Shown in pieces: positions 1 to 10,682 of a stretch of DNA of 64,000 nt. The first letter of the stretch is position 1. Each line of letters opens with the position of its first letter. Under the pieces are notes generated by a model that was not told the origin of the DNA, ran no database searches, and was given only the letters and a program-made list of their open reading frames with translations. Both the position numbers and the translations under genes were made by a program. The stretch is taken from positions 61,771,321 to 61,835,320 of the forward strand of contig NC_059075.1 of the NCBI RefSeq assembly GCF_020497125.1. The letters run 5' to 3'. This DNA is from Mauremys mutica. Taxonomy: Eukaryota > Chordata > Testudines > Geoemydidae.

Positions 1-1740
1 AATTCAAGGAAAACAAGAGCAAGGATCTGTTGGTGGAATTCTCCATGGGAGCCAATCAGGTGATATAAACAAAGAGCTTACAGTCAGCGTACTTAATCCA
101 TGCCCCTCAAAGGCAGGTAGGAGGAAAGGATAGCAAGCACAAGGAAGATTGCAAATAAATAGCGATGTGGACTCTTCTCTCTCTCTTTCTCTGTTAGAAC
201 TCAGTCTCCCTGTTGCACTTCAAGGCACCCTCTTGGTTCCCATCTCATGTGCATTCTGGCACATCCAGGAATGAAAAAGCAACCGTGGGGAAGACCAAAG
301 TAAGGAACATCCAGGCTAAGGTTTGGTATTGCCCGATTTTCTTATCTGCTTTCTCTTCCTCTCTCTTTCTACACTATCTCTTCTACCCTGCCCAGAGCTT
401 TACAGATAGACCAGAAGCAAATACCCGTGAACTCTGGAAAAGTCTGGATCGGCACTGGGAACTGAACGTTGTGATTCAGGCTCTACGGTTATACCTAGCT
501 CATCCACCCAGGGAGGCACCTCAGAAAGGAACAGCCTTTGAAAAGAAAGAAGATGTAGAATTTTTCATTCATGGCCAAAGCATTAGGGGCCAGATGCTTG
601 GCTCCAGTACAGCCCCTGTTGAACCCTCTAGCATTGTGAAGGAGCCAGAAAACTGGCCTAACCAGTTACCAGATGATTCTCACAGCACATGGGGAGCCTT
701 TGGGTGATGGACAGCTGGTGAGTGGCTCTGTAGATGTTCAACAATTTGGGGGTGACGCCCAAACTGTGTGGGACATTTTGCATTTTGGAGGAGAGGAATA
801 GCGGCCCCGCTGTGCTTGATCTGTGGCCTTTCAGGGTGTTTCTATTCACCCTGGAAGCTTCTTGGTGGTGATGACTGATGGTATCAACTGCTGCTGATGG
901 TCCAATGGGATGAGTATGGATGTATTTCCTTTAACTATGGAGACTGTTTTTTGGGTAACACTCCCTCTGCCAAAAGTTCACCCACACCAATAGTGGTTGA
1001 GGACTATGCTGCTGGTGTATCAGACTGCATGCTCTGCCCAGGAATGTGCACTGACAAGCCTTTTCAAGCAGATACTGGTGGTAAGAGGGGAAGAATGATG
1101 ATAGTTAAAACTACACCAAACCATGTGAAATTTTTAGCTCTTGTGACCAGTGTTGGAGAAACACTCAGTTCTCGCTTTTTTGTTTGGGTGCAGCAGAGTC
1201 AGATACTTTATTCTGTTTAGCAGCTACAACAGGGAGAGAGTGCACTAGGACATAGGGTCTCCCCTTCCTAGACAGGTCTCTCAACAGGTAAACAATTACA
1301 GCAAGCATTTATACTTTTGTTACAGACAATAATAAGCAACAGCTGCATTTTGTTTATACATAAGTCATGCTGATATCTTGTTTTTCTCACTTCTAAAAAG
1401 ACGCCAGTCTACATATTTTATCAGTGCAAGGTCACAACAACTTCTCACACAGTTCTTTTCCACTCACCTCACACAATCCTCGCTTCTACAAATCTCGCGT
1501 TATTAGGGTTACAGCTAGCCTGACTCTTGCTAACAGAGACTGTCATGCATTAAGATCCCCTACAAATCCCTGTCAGTTCTTTCTGTACTTCCACACCAGG
1601 ATAACCCATGACATTGCTTAGAGAAATTGGCCCAATACTGAGGGAGCATTTTGGACTCAGTAGATTTGAGGCCTATAATCTCAGCAACAGTAAGTGAATC
1701 AGATGAAATAGGGGCATCATTACCTACTAAAGCTTTGGGA
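1..1740. other. No recognised gene or repeat (putative intron)
   Basis: I see no recognisable repeat ends, protein domain or RNA here. If the minus-strand exons at 2384-3863 are real, this is the intron downstream of exon 2384-2606. The next expected exon, the rest of the MAM domain, is not visible, so it probably lies to the left of the window. Confidence 0.4.
395..707 (+). other. Unassigned open frame behind a splice-acceptor-like tract
   Basis: A plus-strand frame of about 100 codons follows a C/T-rich run (about 330-394) ending in CAG, which looks like a splice acceptor. The peptide (begins SFTDRPEANTRELWKSLDRH) matches no family I recognise and ends at a TGA. It lies on the strand opposite the candidate receptor exons. 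It may be a chance frame, a lost exon or part of an unrecognised repeat. Confidence 0.12.
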
Positions 1741-2096
1741 GGAAGTTAATAAACAAACAAAAGGAAGTATTTTTTTCACACAATGCACAGTCAACCTGTG
1801 AAACTCTTTGCCAGAGGATATTGTGAAGGCCAAGACTATAACAGAGTTCAAAAAAGAACTAGATACATTCATGGAGGATAGGTCCATCAATGGCTATTAG
1901 CCAGGATGGGCAGGGATGGTGTCCCTAGCCTCTGTTTGCCAGAAGCTGGGAGTGGACGACAGGAGATGGATCACTTGATGATTACCTATTCTGTTCATTC
2001 CTTCTGGGACACCTGGCATTGGCCACTGTTGGAAGACAGTACACTGGGCTAGATGGACCTTTGGTCTGACCCAGTATGGGCCGTTCTTATGTAAGT
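1741..2096 (+). mobile_element. CR1 LINE, 3' end fragment
   Basis: The plus strand carries the C-terminus of a CR1 ORF2 (frame reading like KYFFTQCTVNLWNSLPEDIV, then FKKELDTFMEDRSINGY) followed by the 3' UTR ending in GACCCAGTATGGGCCGTTCTTATG. Only the last few hundred bases are present, as expected for 5'-truncated CR1 insertions. The same subfamily recurs at 5671-9290 (minus strand), 28100-28925 and 35805-36300. Scattered substitutions show that it is old. Confidence 0.85.
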
Positions 2097-2383
2097 ATAA
2101 CCCACTGATCAAGTGTATGTTATACATCCTCTTCTGTGTCTTTTCCCCAGAGGATGAGAGTCTGTTACAGCCAGCAGCTATGGAGGCTAGCTCTTTAGAT
2201 CAAGCTGGAGACTTGAGACTCAAGTGTTTAACTCTGGAGGTTCTCAGTTCAGTCCTCAGAGTTGGCCTTCACAGAACCAGTGACTTTGTGGAGAGAGAAG
2301 CGGAGCAGACTTTGCTCGAAGCAATGCCCTAAGGGAACTGCCCCTCAGGCAACATTTAAGTGGCTGCAGGTAGCTAGCCTTAC

Positions 2384-2606
2384 CAGGTGATCTCCTCTTG
2401 CCCATCTCTCAGAGGGATGATTATGTTCCCGTTTGTCTCCACATGTCGGATTTCAACTGTGAATCCCTGGAGAGGAGGAGCAGTGTCCTGTGAATATATG
2501 GCCAGCTCCAGCAAGCAGGACTCCACACTCCATGGCAGGATGGGGCTATGCAGACTGAACTCACATCTGTCCAAGAACCTGCTGGTGTTCAGGAGGAGAA
2601 TGTTCC
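2384..2606 (-). CDS. Putative exon, ALK/LTK-type receptor, MAM domain part 2
   Basis: On the minus strand a C/T-rich tract ends in CAG at 2607-2608 (acceptor) and the block ends at CACCTG before GTAAGG (donor at 2382-2383). The 223 bp read 2 nt + 73 codons + 2 nt without a stop, but only if one base is carried in from the previous exon. The first residues, after that carried base, are GNILLLNTS. The peptide continues with alternating hydrophobic strands (SCLLELAIYS, GFTVEIRHVE, GNIIIPLRD), typical of a MAM jelly-roll domain. In ALK the first MAM domain has a near-identical LLLNTS stretch preceded by G, then a similar pattern. The remaining identity to ALK is low, so I favour the paralogue LTK, which keeps MAM domains in non-mammals, or an unrelated MAM protein. 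What I see is the frame, splice sites and motif; the family call is inference. Confidence 0.55.
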
Positions 2607-2880
2607 CTGAAGGAAAGAAGGGAAGAGTACAAGGGGAGAAGACATAAAAAGAGGAAACAAGAGGAAAGAGGGATTGAAAGAAGCAGTGGTGAAAAAGAAG
2701 AGGAGAAAAGACAAGAAAAAAAGTAGAGGATAAAAAGAAGTGAAAGAAGAATTAAGTTAAAAAAGAAAGAAAATACGTAAAGAACAGATCAAGAGAGAGA
2801 GGAGAGAAGAAGGGAAGAAAGAGGAAAAGAAACCAAGGAGAGAGAGTGAAGGAAAAAGAAGGGAGGAGGCAATAGATATA
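2607..2880. repeat. Polypurine tract (polypyrimidine on minus strand)
   Basis: About 270 bases are almost entirely A and G on the plus strand (GAAA, GAGA and AAGAAG runs). Read on the minus strand this is a very long C/T tract ending exactly at the acceptor of the putative exon 2384-2606. It is low-complexity DNA that could form triplex structures. Confidence 0.8.
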
Positions 2881-3034
2881 ATACTGGTTAGAAACATAAC
2901 AAAGACATGAGTGAGCACACAAATATGAGGAGTCAGCTTAGCCTTGTCAAGGGGCTGAATTTCCTGGGACTCTCACCCTCTGTAGTTAAAAGTGGCTTCT
3001 TCTGACTGTGTTGGAAACAAAGCTAATTCACAAA

Positions 3035-3115
3035 GGGCCTGAATCTGGCCCACTGAAGTTGATGTGAACCTCTCATTTCAATGGGAGCAGGACTGGACCA
3101 TAAGAACATAAAAGG
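3035..3115. repeat. Ancient amniote interspersed repeat fragment
   Basis: The sequence (CTGAATCTGGCCCACTGAAG, then CATTTCAATGGGAGCAGGA) resembles a short repeat seen widely in turtle, crocodile and bird DNA. Related pieces occur at 4570-4660, 5290-5375, 9560-9655, 26215-26290 and 37585-37660. Assigned by recalled resemblance only. Confidence 0.4.
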
Positions 3116-3710
3116 TATGGGCCAAATCCCAAGAGGTGATGAATAACAGTGAAGAGTGCTGAGCATCTTCAATTCCCATTAAAGGCAAAGTGAGCTGAAA
3201 GGGCTTGGAATACTGCAGACTTGGGCCCCTTCAAAACCTATTAGCTGTACCAGGAGTTGAATTTCCCCAGCTTTTCTCAGGGTCTGGAAGTAGCTACCTA
3301 TGGAAGTAGCTACACTGTGCCCTGCTGATGAAAGAGAAGTGACTTGCCAATAACTGTGGTTCTTTGAGAGTGTTGCCTTTGCATTTCAAATGTTACAGTA
3401 TGTGCATTGTATAAAAAATGGGCTGTGTTAAATATGTATCAAGTTTCACATTGTACACTGCAGTATGAGCAAGGCTGCCACACAGTAAATATTCCATACA
3501 TCTATGCAATATGCTCAAGTCTAGTGTTTGATAAAATATATAGAAAAATCAATGGCTTTTTTTAATATACACATGATTCTTAGCGGTGTGTTCTCTACAG
3601 TTTAGAGTGGAATTTCATGATGGCTTCGGAGAGAGACAGGGAAGGATGGCCATAGACATCTGTGTGTGCATATGTGTATCCCTTTGGGAATGAACTGGAA
3701 GTTTGTCTAC

Positions 3711-3863
3711 CTTCTTTGTCTCCTCTGGATGAATGGTTTTCCAGAACTTGATGCTGCTGCTGCGACACCAAGGCACTCATTGAAGATAGCACCCAGTCTG
3801 GTTTTCCGGAAGTGTCCGTAGATGTTACCCAGGAGCAAATGGACCCATAGTTACAAGAGGTTT
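3711..3863 (-). CDS. Putative exon, ALK/LTK-type receptor, MAM domain part 1
   Basis: On the minus strand TTTCTCATCCCAG forms an acceptor (AG at 3864-3865) and GAAG before GTAGAC forms a donor (3709-3710). The 153 bp read 2 nt + 50 codons + 1 nt with no stop. That one-base overhang is exactly what exon 2384-2606 needs to stay open. The peptide starts TSCNYGSICSWV and later has KPDW, matching the start of a MAM domain (Cys, aromatic, then Cys-x-Trp). It ends RGDKE just before the junction; ALK also has a charged RSKEMPR stretch before its LLLNTS. The protein would be a cell-surface receptor and this part extracellular. The phase match between the two exons is the strongest evidence. Confidence 0.55.
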
Positions 3864-3954
3864 CTGGGATGAGAAACAGAGAGAGAACGTTTCACTGGTG
3901 TGCCACCTGGCTCCAGGGAGGGTGTCAGCCAGGATGTTAATGAGCAGATCTAGA

Positions 3955-4440
3955 TTCATAGGTTCATTCATACATTCTAAGGCCAGAAGTAACTTTAGTG
4001 ACCATATAGCCTGACCCCCTGTATGACACAGGCCAGAGAACTTCCCCAAAATAATTCCTAGAACATATCTTTTAGAAAAACTACTTTAATTTAGAAATCT
4101 CCAGTAATGGAGAATCCACTGTGATCTGTGATAAATCGTTCTAATGGTTAATTACTCTCACTGTTAAAAACTTATGCCTTATTTCCAGTCCAAATTTGTC
4201 TAGCTTCAACTTCCAGTCATTGGATCATGTTATATCTTTTGCTGCTAGACTGAAGAGCCTATTATCAAATATTTGTTCCCCATGTAGGTACTTATAGACA
4301 GTGATCAAGTCACCCCTGGACCTTCTCTTTGTTAACCTAAATAGACTGAGCTCCTGGCATATATCACTATAAGGCATGTTTTCTAATCCTTAAATCATCC
4401 TCATGGCTCTTCTCTGAACCCTCTGCAATTTAGCAACAAA
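3955..4440 (-). mobile_element. CR1 LINE, 3' end fragment
   Basis: This is antisense CR1 3' sequence: CTAAGGCCAGAAGTAAC near the 3' end, CCAGTAATGGAGAATCCAC and GTAGGTACTTATAGACAGTG. It encodes the end of ORF2 on the minus strand with several stops. It begins about 90 bp from the putative exon at 3711-3863, so that exon's upstream intron was invaded close to the splice site. It is a different CR1 subfamily from the copy at 5671-9290 and the same type as 38825-41360. Confidence 0.85.
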
Positions 4441-5670
4441 ATAGTCTGCGACATCTCAGCTAAAAAGGAACAACTGTCAGAGGGAAGAGAGGAAGCTACC
4501 CAGGGATAAGAGTGATGGAGATTCTCACCTGATGTGGGGGAAAGGGCCAACCTAGGAAGACAGCCCTGGACCTCTATGGCCGGTGTAAATCAGCATACTT
4601 CTACTGAAGTCAGTGGAGCTAAACCAGTTTACAGCTGAGGAGGATCTGGCCCACTTGTAAGTACAATCCTGAACAAGAGTGACATCCAACATAGCAAAGG
4701 AATTGAAAGAGGATGGAGACAGACCCCTCTAATTGTGGGACACAGAACTCAGGAAGTTCTCAAATAGAATAGTTGAGGGTATGTTTACACCTCTGAAACT
4801 CAGCGAGATGAGAAGGTCTTGGAGCCTGGGTTCCAGCCTGAGCAGAAACATCCACACTGCTGCTCTAGCCCTGCAGGCCAATCCCCAGAAGCCCGAGTCA
4901 ATTGACCTGAGTTCTGAGACTTGGTACCAGAGGTTTTTTTCTTTGCCGCGTAGACATATCTTAAGGGTTGCAAAATGGACGACAGTTTCACCATCCCTAA
5001 GATGAGGAAGGGAGAACCCCTACTGACTGGAACCAAGCAGCCCATTCACAGTACTGAGAGCAGCACAGTATCCTGGCCAAGTTATTTTTCATAATCAGCA
5101 TATTATAAACTAGCAAAGAACTAATTCACTGCTTCCTTATCAATCTGATACAAGCTCCTGGCATAATGCTCTCACTCACACATATGCACAGTGAGATGAA
5201 CAAGTATTGCAGGCTGATATTCATTCAGGTGGTAATTATTATTATAGCATCTAGAGGCCTCAGGGGCTGTATATATACATAGTAAGTCCCAGATCCTCAA
5301 AGTTATTTAGGCTCCTAACACCCATTTAAGTCAATGGGAGTTAGGTGCCTAAATCCCTTTGAAGGTCTGGGCCTAAAAGACTAAGCATTTGTGTCTGGGT
5401 GATATTCAGGCCTTACAAATGTGATAACACCCTATTCTTTACTTCCCAATGAGGCACCAGCCCTAGGAAGGGAGGACAATAGGAACCAGTCCCTAGGGAG
5501 AGAATTAAAATTGGGTACCATATGTGAAGAGTGGGCAACAAAGAGCAGGGTAGAATTCAAGTTGGTTTGGTACCTTAAGTGAGAATCTGCTAACTATTTT
5601 TGTTGGTTTAGATTTCCAGCCATATCCATACATACTAACATTTTCCTGTGAGAATTTATGTGACTGACAA
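4441..5670. other. Unassigned intronic DNA with old repeat scraps
   Basis: No gene is recognised. Two stretches, 4570-4660 (TGAAGTCAGTGGAGC, GAGGATCTGGCCC) and 5290-5375 (AAGTCAATGGGAGTTAGGTG), look like the ancient amniote repeat noted at 3035. The rest shows no clear structure. Confidence 0.4.
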
Positions 5671-6678
5671 CGTAAGAACTGCCATACAGGGGCAGATCAA
5701 TGGTCCATCTAGCCTAGTATCCTGTCTCCAATAGTGGCCAGTACCAGCGCTACAGGGAGAGTGTACAGAAAAGGGAAGCTGGAGTGATTCATCCCTATCT
5801 TCTCCTCCCAGCTTCTGGCAGTCAGAGGTTTAAAGTTGCACAGAGCATGGGGTTGCATCCCTGACTGTTTTAACTAATATCCACTGATGGGCCTATCCTT
5901 CATAAACTTATCAAGTTCTTTTTTTAAGTCAGTTATACTTATGGCCATCACCACATCCCATGGCAATGAGTTCCACAGGTTAACTGTGCGTTGTGTGAAA
6001 AAGTACTTCCTTTTGTTTGTATTAAACCTGCAGCCTATTAATTTTATTGGGTGACCCCTGTTTTTTGTATCATGGGAAAGGGTGAGTAACACTTCTCCAG
6101 TCACTTTATGCACACAATTCACACTTTTATAGCCCTGTATCATATCCCCTCTTATTTGTCTCTTTTCTAAGCTGACCAGCTCTAGTCTTTCTAGCATCTC
6201 CTCATATGGAGGCCATCTATGCCCTTGATCAGCTTTGTTGCCTTTCTCTAATCCTTTTCCAGTTCCACTATACCCTTGTTGAGATGGGGTAATAAGAACT
6301 GGTCACAAGGTATGGGTGCACCAGGGATTTATATAGTGACATTATGATATTATTTTCTAACCCTTTCCTAATAGTGCCTAACACACTGTTAGACTTTTTG
6401 ATCACATTGAACTAAAGTATTCACAGAACTATCCACAGTGACTTCAAGATCTCTTTCTTCAGTGTTAACAGCTAATTTAGAACCCATCATTATATATGTG
6501 TAGTTGGGATTATTTCTTCCAATGTGCATCACTTTGCATTGATCAATGTTCAATTTCATCTGCCATTTTGTCACTCAGTCACCCTGAGATCCCCCTGTAA
6601 CGCTTCACAGTCAGCTTTGGACTGAACTATCTTGAATAACTGTATCATCTGCAAACTTTGCCACTTCATTATTCACTA

Positions 6679-6798
6679 GGGTGACCAGATGTCCCGATTT
6701 TATAGGGACAGTCCTGATATTTGGGGCTTTTTCTTATATAGGCACCTATTGCCCCCCACCCCCTGTCCTGATTTTTCACACTTGCTGTCTGGTCACCC
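6679..6798. mobile_element. 120-bp MITE with GGGTGACCAGA inverted ends
   Basis: The element begins GGGTGACCAGA and ends TCTGGTCACCC, a perfect 11-bp terminal inverted repeat. It is flanked by TA on both sides (6677-6678 and 6799-6800), which fits a Tc1/mariner-type duplication. It interrupts the antisense CR1 between the FADDT-encoding and FINNLEKGE-encoding segments. It has no coding capacity, and the family name is uncertain. Confidence 0.75.
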
Positions 6799-8287
6799 TA
6801 CTATTCTCTCCTTTTTCCAGATTATTAATGAACATCTTGAACAGCACAGGTCCCAGTATAGATCCTTACTGGACCCTGCTGTGTATCTCTCTCCATTGTG
6901 AAAACTGACCATTTATCCTTTGTTTCCTATCTTTTACCCATTACTGATCCATGAGACCTTCCCTCTTATCCCACAACTCCTTAGTTTCCTTAAGAGCCTT
7001 TGATGAGGAACATTGTCAAAAGCTTTCTGAAAATCAAAACACACTATACTGACCAGATCACCCTTATCCATATGCTTGTTGACAGCCTCAAAGAATTAAA
7101 ATAGATTAGTGAGGTATGACTTCCTTTTACTCAACCAGTGTTGACTCTTCCCCTACAAATTGTGTTTATCTTTCTGTCTGATAATTCTGTTCTTTACTAT
7201 AGTTTCTACCAATCTGCCCAGTACTGAAGTCAGACTCACTGGCCTTTAATTGCCCGGATCACCTCAGGAACCCTTTTTAAAAATTGGCATTATATTAGTT
7301 GCCTTCCAGTCATCTGGTAAAGAGTATTCTTTCAGTGAGCATTTACATATTACAGTTAGTTCTGCAATTTCACATCTGAGTTCCTTCAGAACTCTTGAGT
7401 CAATACCATCTAGCCATGGTGACTTATTATTGTTTAATTTATCAATTTGTTCTAAAACCTCTTCTATTAGCATATCAGTGTGAGGTAGAACTTCAGATTT
7501 GTCTCCCAAAAAGGATAGCTCTGTTGTGGCTATCTCCCCCATATCCTCTGCAGCAAAGACCGATGCAGAGAATTCATTTAGCTTCTCTGCTATGGCCTTG
7601 TTTTCCTTGAGTGTTCCTGTAACACCTTGGTCATCTAGTCACCCCACTGCCAGTTTGGCAGGCTTCCTGCTTCCAGTGTACTTTAAAAAATTCTTACGGT
7701 TAGTTTTTGCATCTTTAGAAAGTTTCTTCTCCAGTTTTTTCTTGGCCTGCCTTTTAGTCTTACACTTTTCCTGCCAGAGTTTGTGCACCTTCCTATTATC
7801 CTCATTAGGATAAGACTTCCAAATTTTAAAGGCTTACTTTTTGCCTCTAACAGCCTCAACCACCTTGTTGTTTAGCTATGGTGGACTGTTTTGATCCTCT
7901 TCTTGTCTTTTCTGATTTGGGATATATATTTATCCTCTATCATGGTGTTTTTAAATAATCCCCATGCTGCTTGCAAGCATTTAACCCTTGTAACAGCTCA
8001 TTTTAATTTCCGTCCGACAAGAGTTCTAATTCTTGTATAGTTCCTCTTTTTAAAGTTAAATGCTACTGTGGTGGGTTTCTTTGGCATTTTCTCCGTATAA
8101 CAATGTTATATTTAAATACATCATGGTCTAATTTAGGACTAAATCAAGAATTGCCTCTCCCCTTCTGGGTTCCAGGACTAGCTACTGCAAGAAGCAGTCA
8201 TCTATGGTGTCTAGAAATTTTATCTCTGCATCACACCTGAGGTGACATTTACCCAGTCACTATGAGGCTAGTTGAAATCCCCCATTA

Positions 8288-8710
8288 TTAAGGCTGTGAG
8301 TCTGTCATGGAGGTCACGGATTCCTTGACTTTCTGGGACCTCTGATTTCTGCAGTGGCTGATGCAGCTGGCCCAGAGGCCACCTGAGCAGCTTGGGCAGC
8401 CCCCGGGCCAGCCACACCATCCACTTCTGGGGCAGTCTCAGGCCACCGCGTCCCTCCCACCCAGCAGCAGCAGGAGTTTGGGTGTGGGAGGGGGCTCAGG
8501 GCTGAGGCAGGGGGTTGGGGTGCGGGAGGGGGTGAGGGCTCTGGGTGGGGCCCCCTGACCGCCCCAGCCCCAGAGCACCCAAGTTTTATAGTCAGGGCGG
8601 GGTATATAGTACAAGTCATGGACAGGTCACAGGCTGTGAATTTTTGTTTACTGCCTGTTACCTGTCCATGACTTTTGCTAAAAATACCCATGACTAAAAC
8701 GTAGCCTTAA
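8288..8710. mobile_element. MITE with TTAAGGCT inverted ends
   Basis: Ends are TTAAGGCT... and ...AGCCTTAA, with sub-terminal GTCATGG/CCATGAC also inverted. Flanks carry CCATTA (8282-8287 and 8711-8716). The match can be extended to CCATTATT, an 8-bp duplication that would suggest hAT. The interior is GC-rich with CAGCAG runs and produces spurious open frames on both strands. It splits the endonuclease region of the antisense CR1. Confidence 0.7.
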
Positions 8711-9290
8711 CCATTATTATTGTGCTTTCTGCTTTTATAGCCTCTCTAATCTCCCTCAGTTTTTCACAGTCACTTTCACCATCCTGGTCAGGTGGTTGGT
8801 AGTATATTCCTATGGCTATACTCATATTATTCAAGTATGGAATTTCTAGCTATAGAGATTCTATGGTACAGTTTGTTTCATGCAAGATTTTTATATTACT
8901 TGTCTCTATGCCTTCTTTAATGCCACTCCTCCTTCTCTGTGACCTACTTAGTCATTCTTATATATTTTATACCGTGTATTACCGTGTCCCATTGATTATC
9001 CTTACTTCTCCAAGTTTCTGTGATACCTATTATATCAAAATCCTCATTTAATGCCAGTTCACCCATTCATCCATCTTAGTATTAAGACGTCTAGCATTTA
9101 TATATAAGCACTGGTACATTTGGTCAATATTCAGTTGCTTGCCTTTAAGTGTTCTATTTAAATGGGACTCTATTTTGTTTAATTATTCCTCACTAGTTCT
9201 TACCTGTACTTTACCAACTTCTTTCCTATCCTCTTTACTAGGATATTGAGTTCCCCTTTGACAAAATTCATCCCTAAGGGATGTCTCCAC

Positions 9291-10620
9291 CTGAACTGTG
9301 TGCTCCCAGGGGTGGCGAGTTATATGGGCCCGTGGTGCCTGAGCTCCAGCAAATTCAGAGCCCACGGGACCTGGCTCCACCAATGTTCAGGGCTGGGTCT
9401 CTCCCTATAATATCCAGAGTAGAGAAGTATTTGTAATTTAACCAGTAATTTGTAATTACATTAAAAATATAATTATCACAGTAGGTAAATTCAGGAAAAG
9501 CACAGAACATAAATATGTAGTTCTTTGTCCTAGTGTTCTGGCCAGGTTGTGAACACCTTACTCACCCAGACTGGTGAGCAGTTTGCTCATATGAGAGCAC
9601 TCATTGAAGTCAGAAGGACTATTCATGCCAATGACTGCTCACCTGCATGAGTAAGAGAGTTTATAATGTGTCCCTATTGTTATTATAAGTAAATATTTAT
9701 ATCTGGTAACACCCAAACACCCAATCAGGGCCAGAAAACACAATCACTATGTCTGCAGTGCTACAGTCAAACATCGGAGATAGCAAATTGAAGTCTGAGT
9801 AGCAAAAATGCCAAACAATTTTCCAGAAATTTTATTTAAAAATAAATATTTATGGAAAATTATTGCATTTCAAAATACCTTACCAAGTCTTGAACTTGTA
9901 GTTACAGATATTAGAGCAATGTATTTCTAACCCCTTGAATATACAGGCACATACCAAACTGCTCCACTAATAAAGTAACTACAACAACTACTTTCACAGT
10001 GACAAGCAGATGATTTCCCCACTTGCTCCAGCTGTACAAATCTCCTGTGCCATCAACTCTAGGTTGTGAGGGTTCTGATGTTTGGGAGAGGAGTAACAAG
10101 CTTTACAACAGAATGAGAAATTGGGAGTGGTTGACATATGGAAGGAGACATGAAGGGCTTATTGGGGAAGGGCAATCTGACCTGTGGCATGAAGAGAAAC
10201 GATCAGCAACTAGAAGAGGATGGCTAGGGCCATTTACAGAGCAAGGAAGTGTCAGGTGCACATCAAATAGTCTGAGTATTAACGAATATCTGTCCCAGGT
10301 TAAATGTGCATCTGCTCCTCAGGTGGCACATGACAGTGGAGGATGGGATGCAACTCTTTGGCTAGTACCTTAGGGTTGGGATGGGATTTGGGGAACCATT
10401 CCTGGGACAAGAGCAGGGACTATTTCATCTATGTGAGTCTTCTTTCTCCAGAGCCCAGGGGATGGGGAGCCAGAGCCCCGCACCTGGGGATTATAAATTC
10501 TGAACTTTTGTGTGTTAAACATTAAGGGGAATATTTCACAAGCTTAGGACTTGGTTTTTATGAACTGGTTTTCTCCCAGCTTGTCAAAGGCTCATTTTCT
10601 TCTTGGGAACTAAGGGCAGT
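9291..10620. other. Unassigned intronic DNA
   Basis: A GC-richer start (9300-9400, GGTGGCGAGTTATATGGGCC) looks like an unidentified repeat. About 9560-9655 contains TCATTGAAGTCAGAAGGAC flanked by inverted GGTGAGCAG/CTGCTCACC-like words, resembling the old amniote repeat. Nothing else is recognised. Confidence 0.35.
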
Positions 10621-10624
10621 CCTG

Positions 10625-10682
10625 GTCCCATTGAGTCAAGGGAAGGTCCCTTCTAGCCCTACATTTCCATGATTCTATGATT
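10625..10682 (+). mobile_element. CR1 LINE 3' tail
   Basis: GGTCCCTTCTAGCCCTACA followed by CATGATTCTATGATT is the typical CR1 3' terminus with its ATTCTATG repeat. Only the tail is convincing; up to about 120 bp upstream may also belong. Confidence 0.65.

Larger units (their letters stand above)
5671..9290 (-). mobile_element. CR1 LINE, long decayed copy with two insertions
   Basis: An antisense CR1 runs from its 3' UTR (5671) through ORF2 into the ORF2/ORF1 boundary region (near 9290). On the minus strand recognisable ORF2 pieces are: the C-terminus (5874-6197, containing KYFFTQRTVNLWNSLPWDVV); the region after the polymerase core (6389-6574); FINNLEKGE near 6830; thumb/finger pieces at 7264-7542 (DGIDSRVLKELRCEIAEL, WKATNIMPIFKKGS); and endonuclease-region sequence beyond 8720. 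Stops and frameshifts break the frame throughout. Two non-autonomous DNA elements, 6679-6798 and 8288-8710, are inserted into it, and removing each restores CR1 continuity. Confidence 0.85.

Noticed and set aside
2117..2332. 71-residue plus frame behind a TTTTCCCCAG acceptor-like site
   Set aside because: It follows the CR1 3' end, is on the strand opposite the receptor exons and matches no known family. It is too weak to annotate as an exon.
8314..8691. 125-residue minus-strand frame
   Set aside because: It lies wholly inside the MITE 8288-8710.
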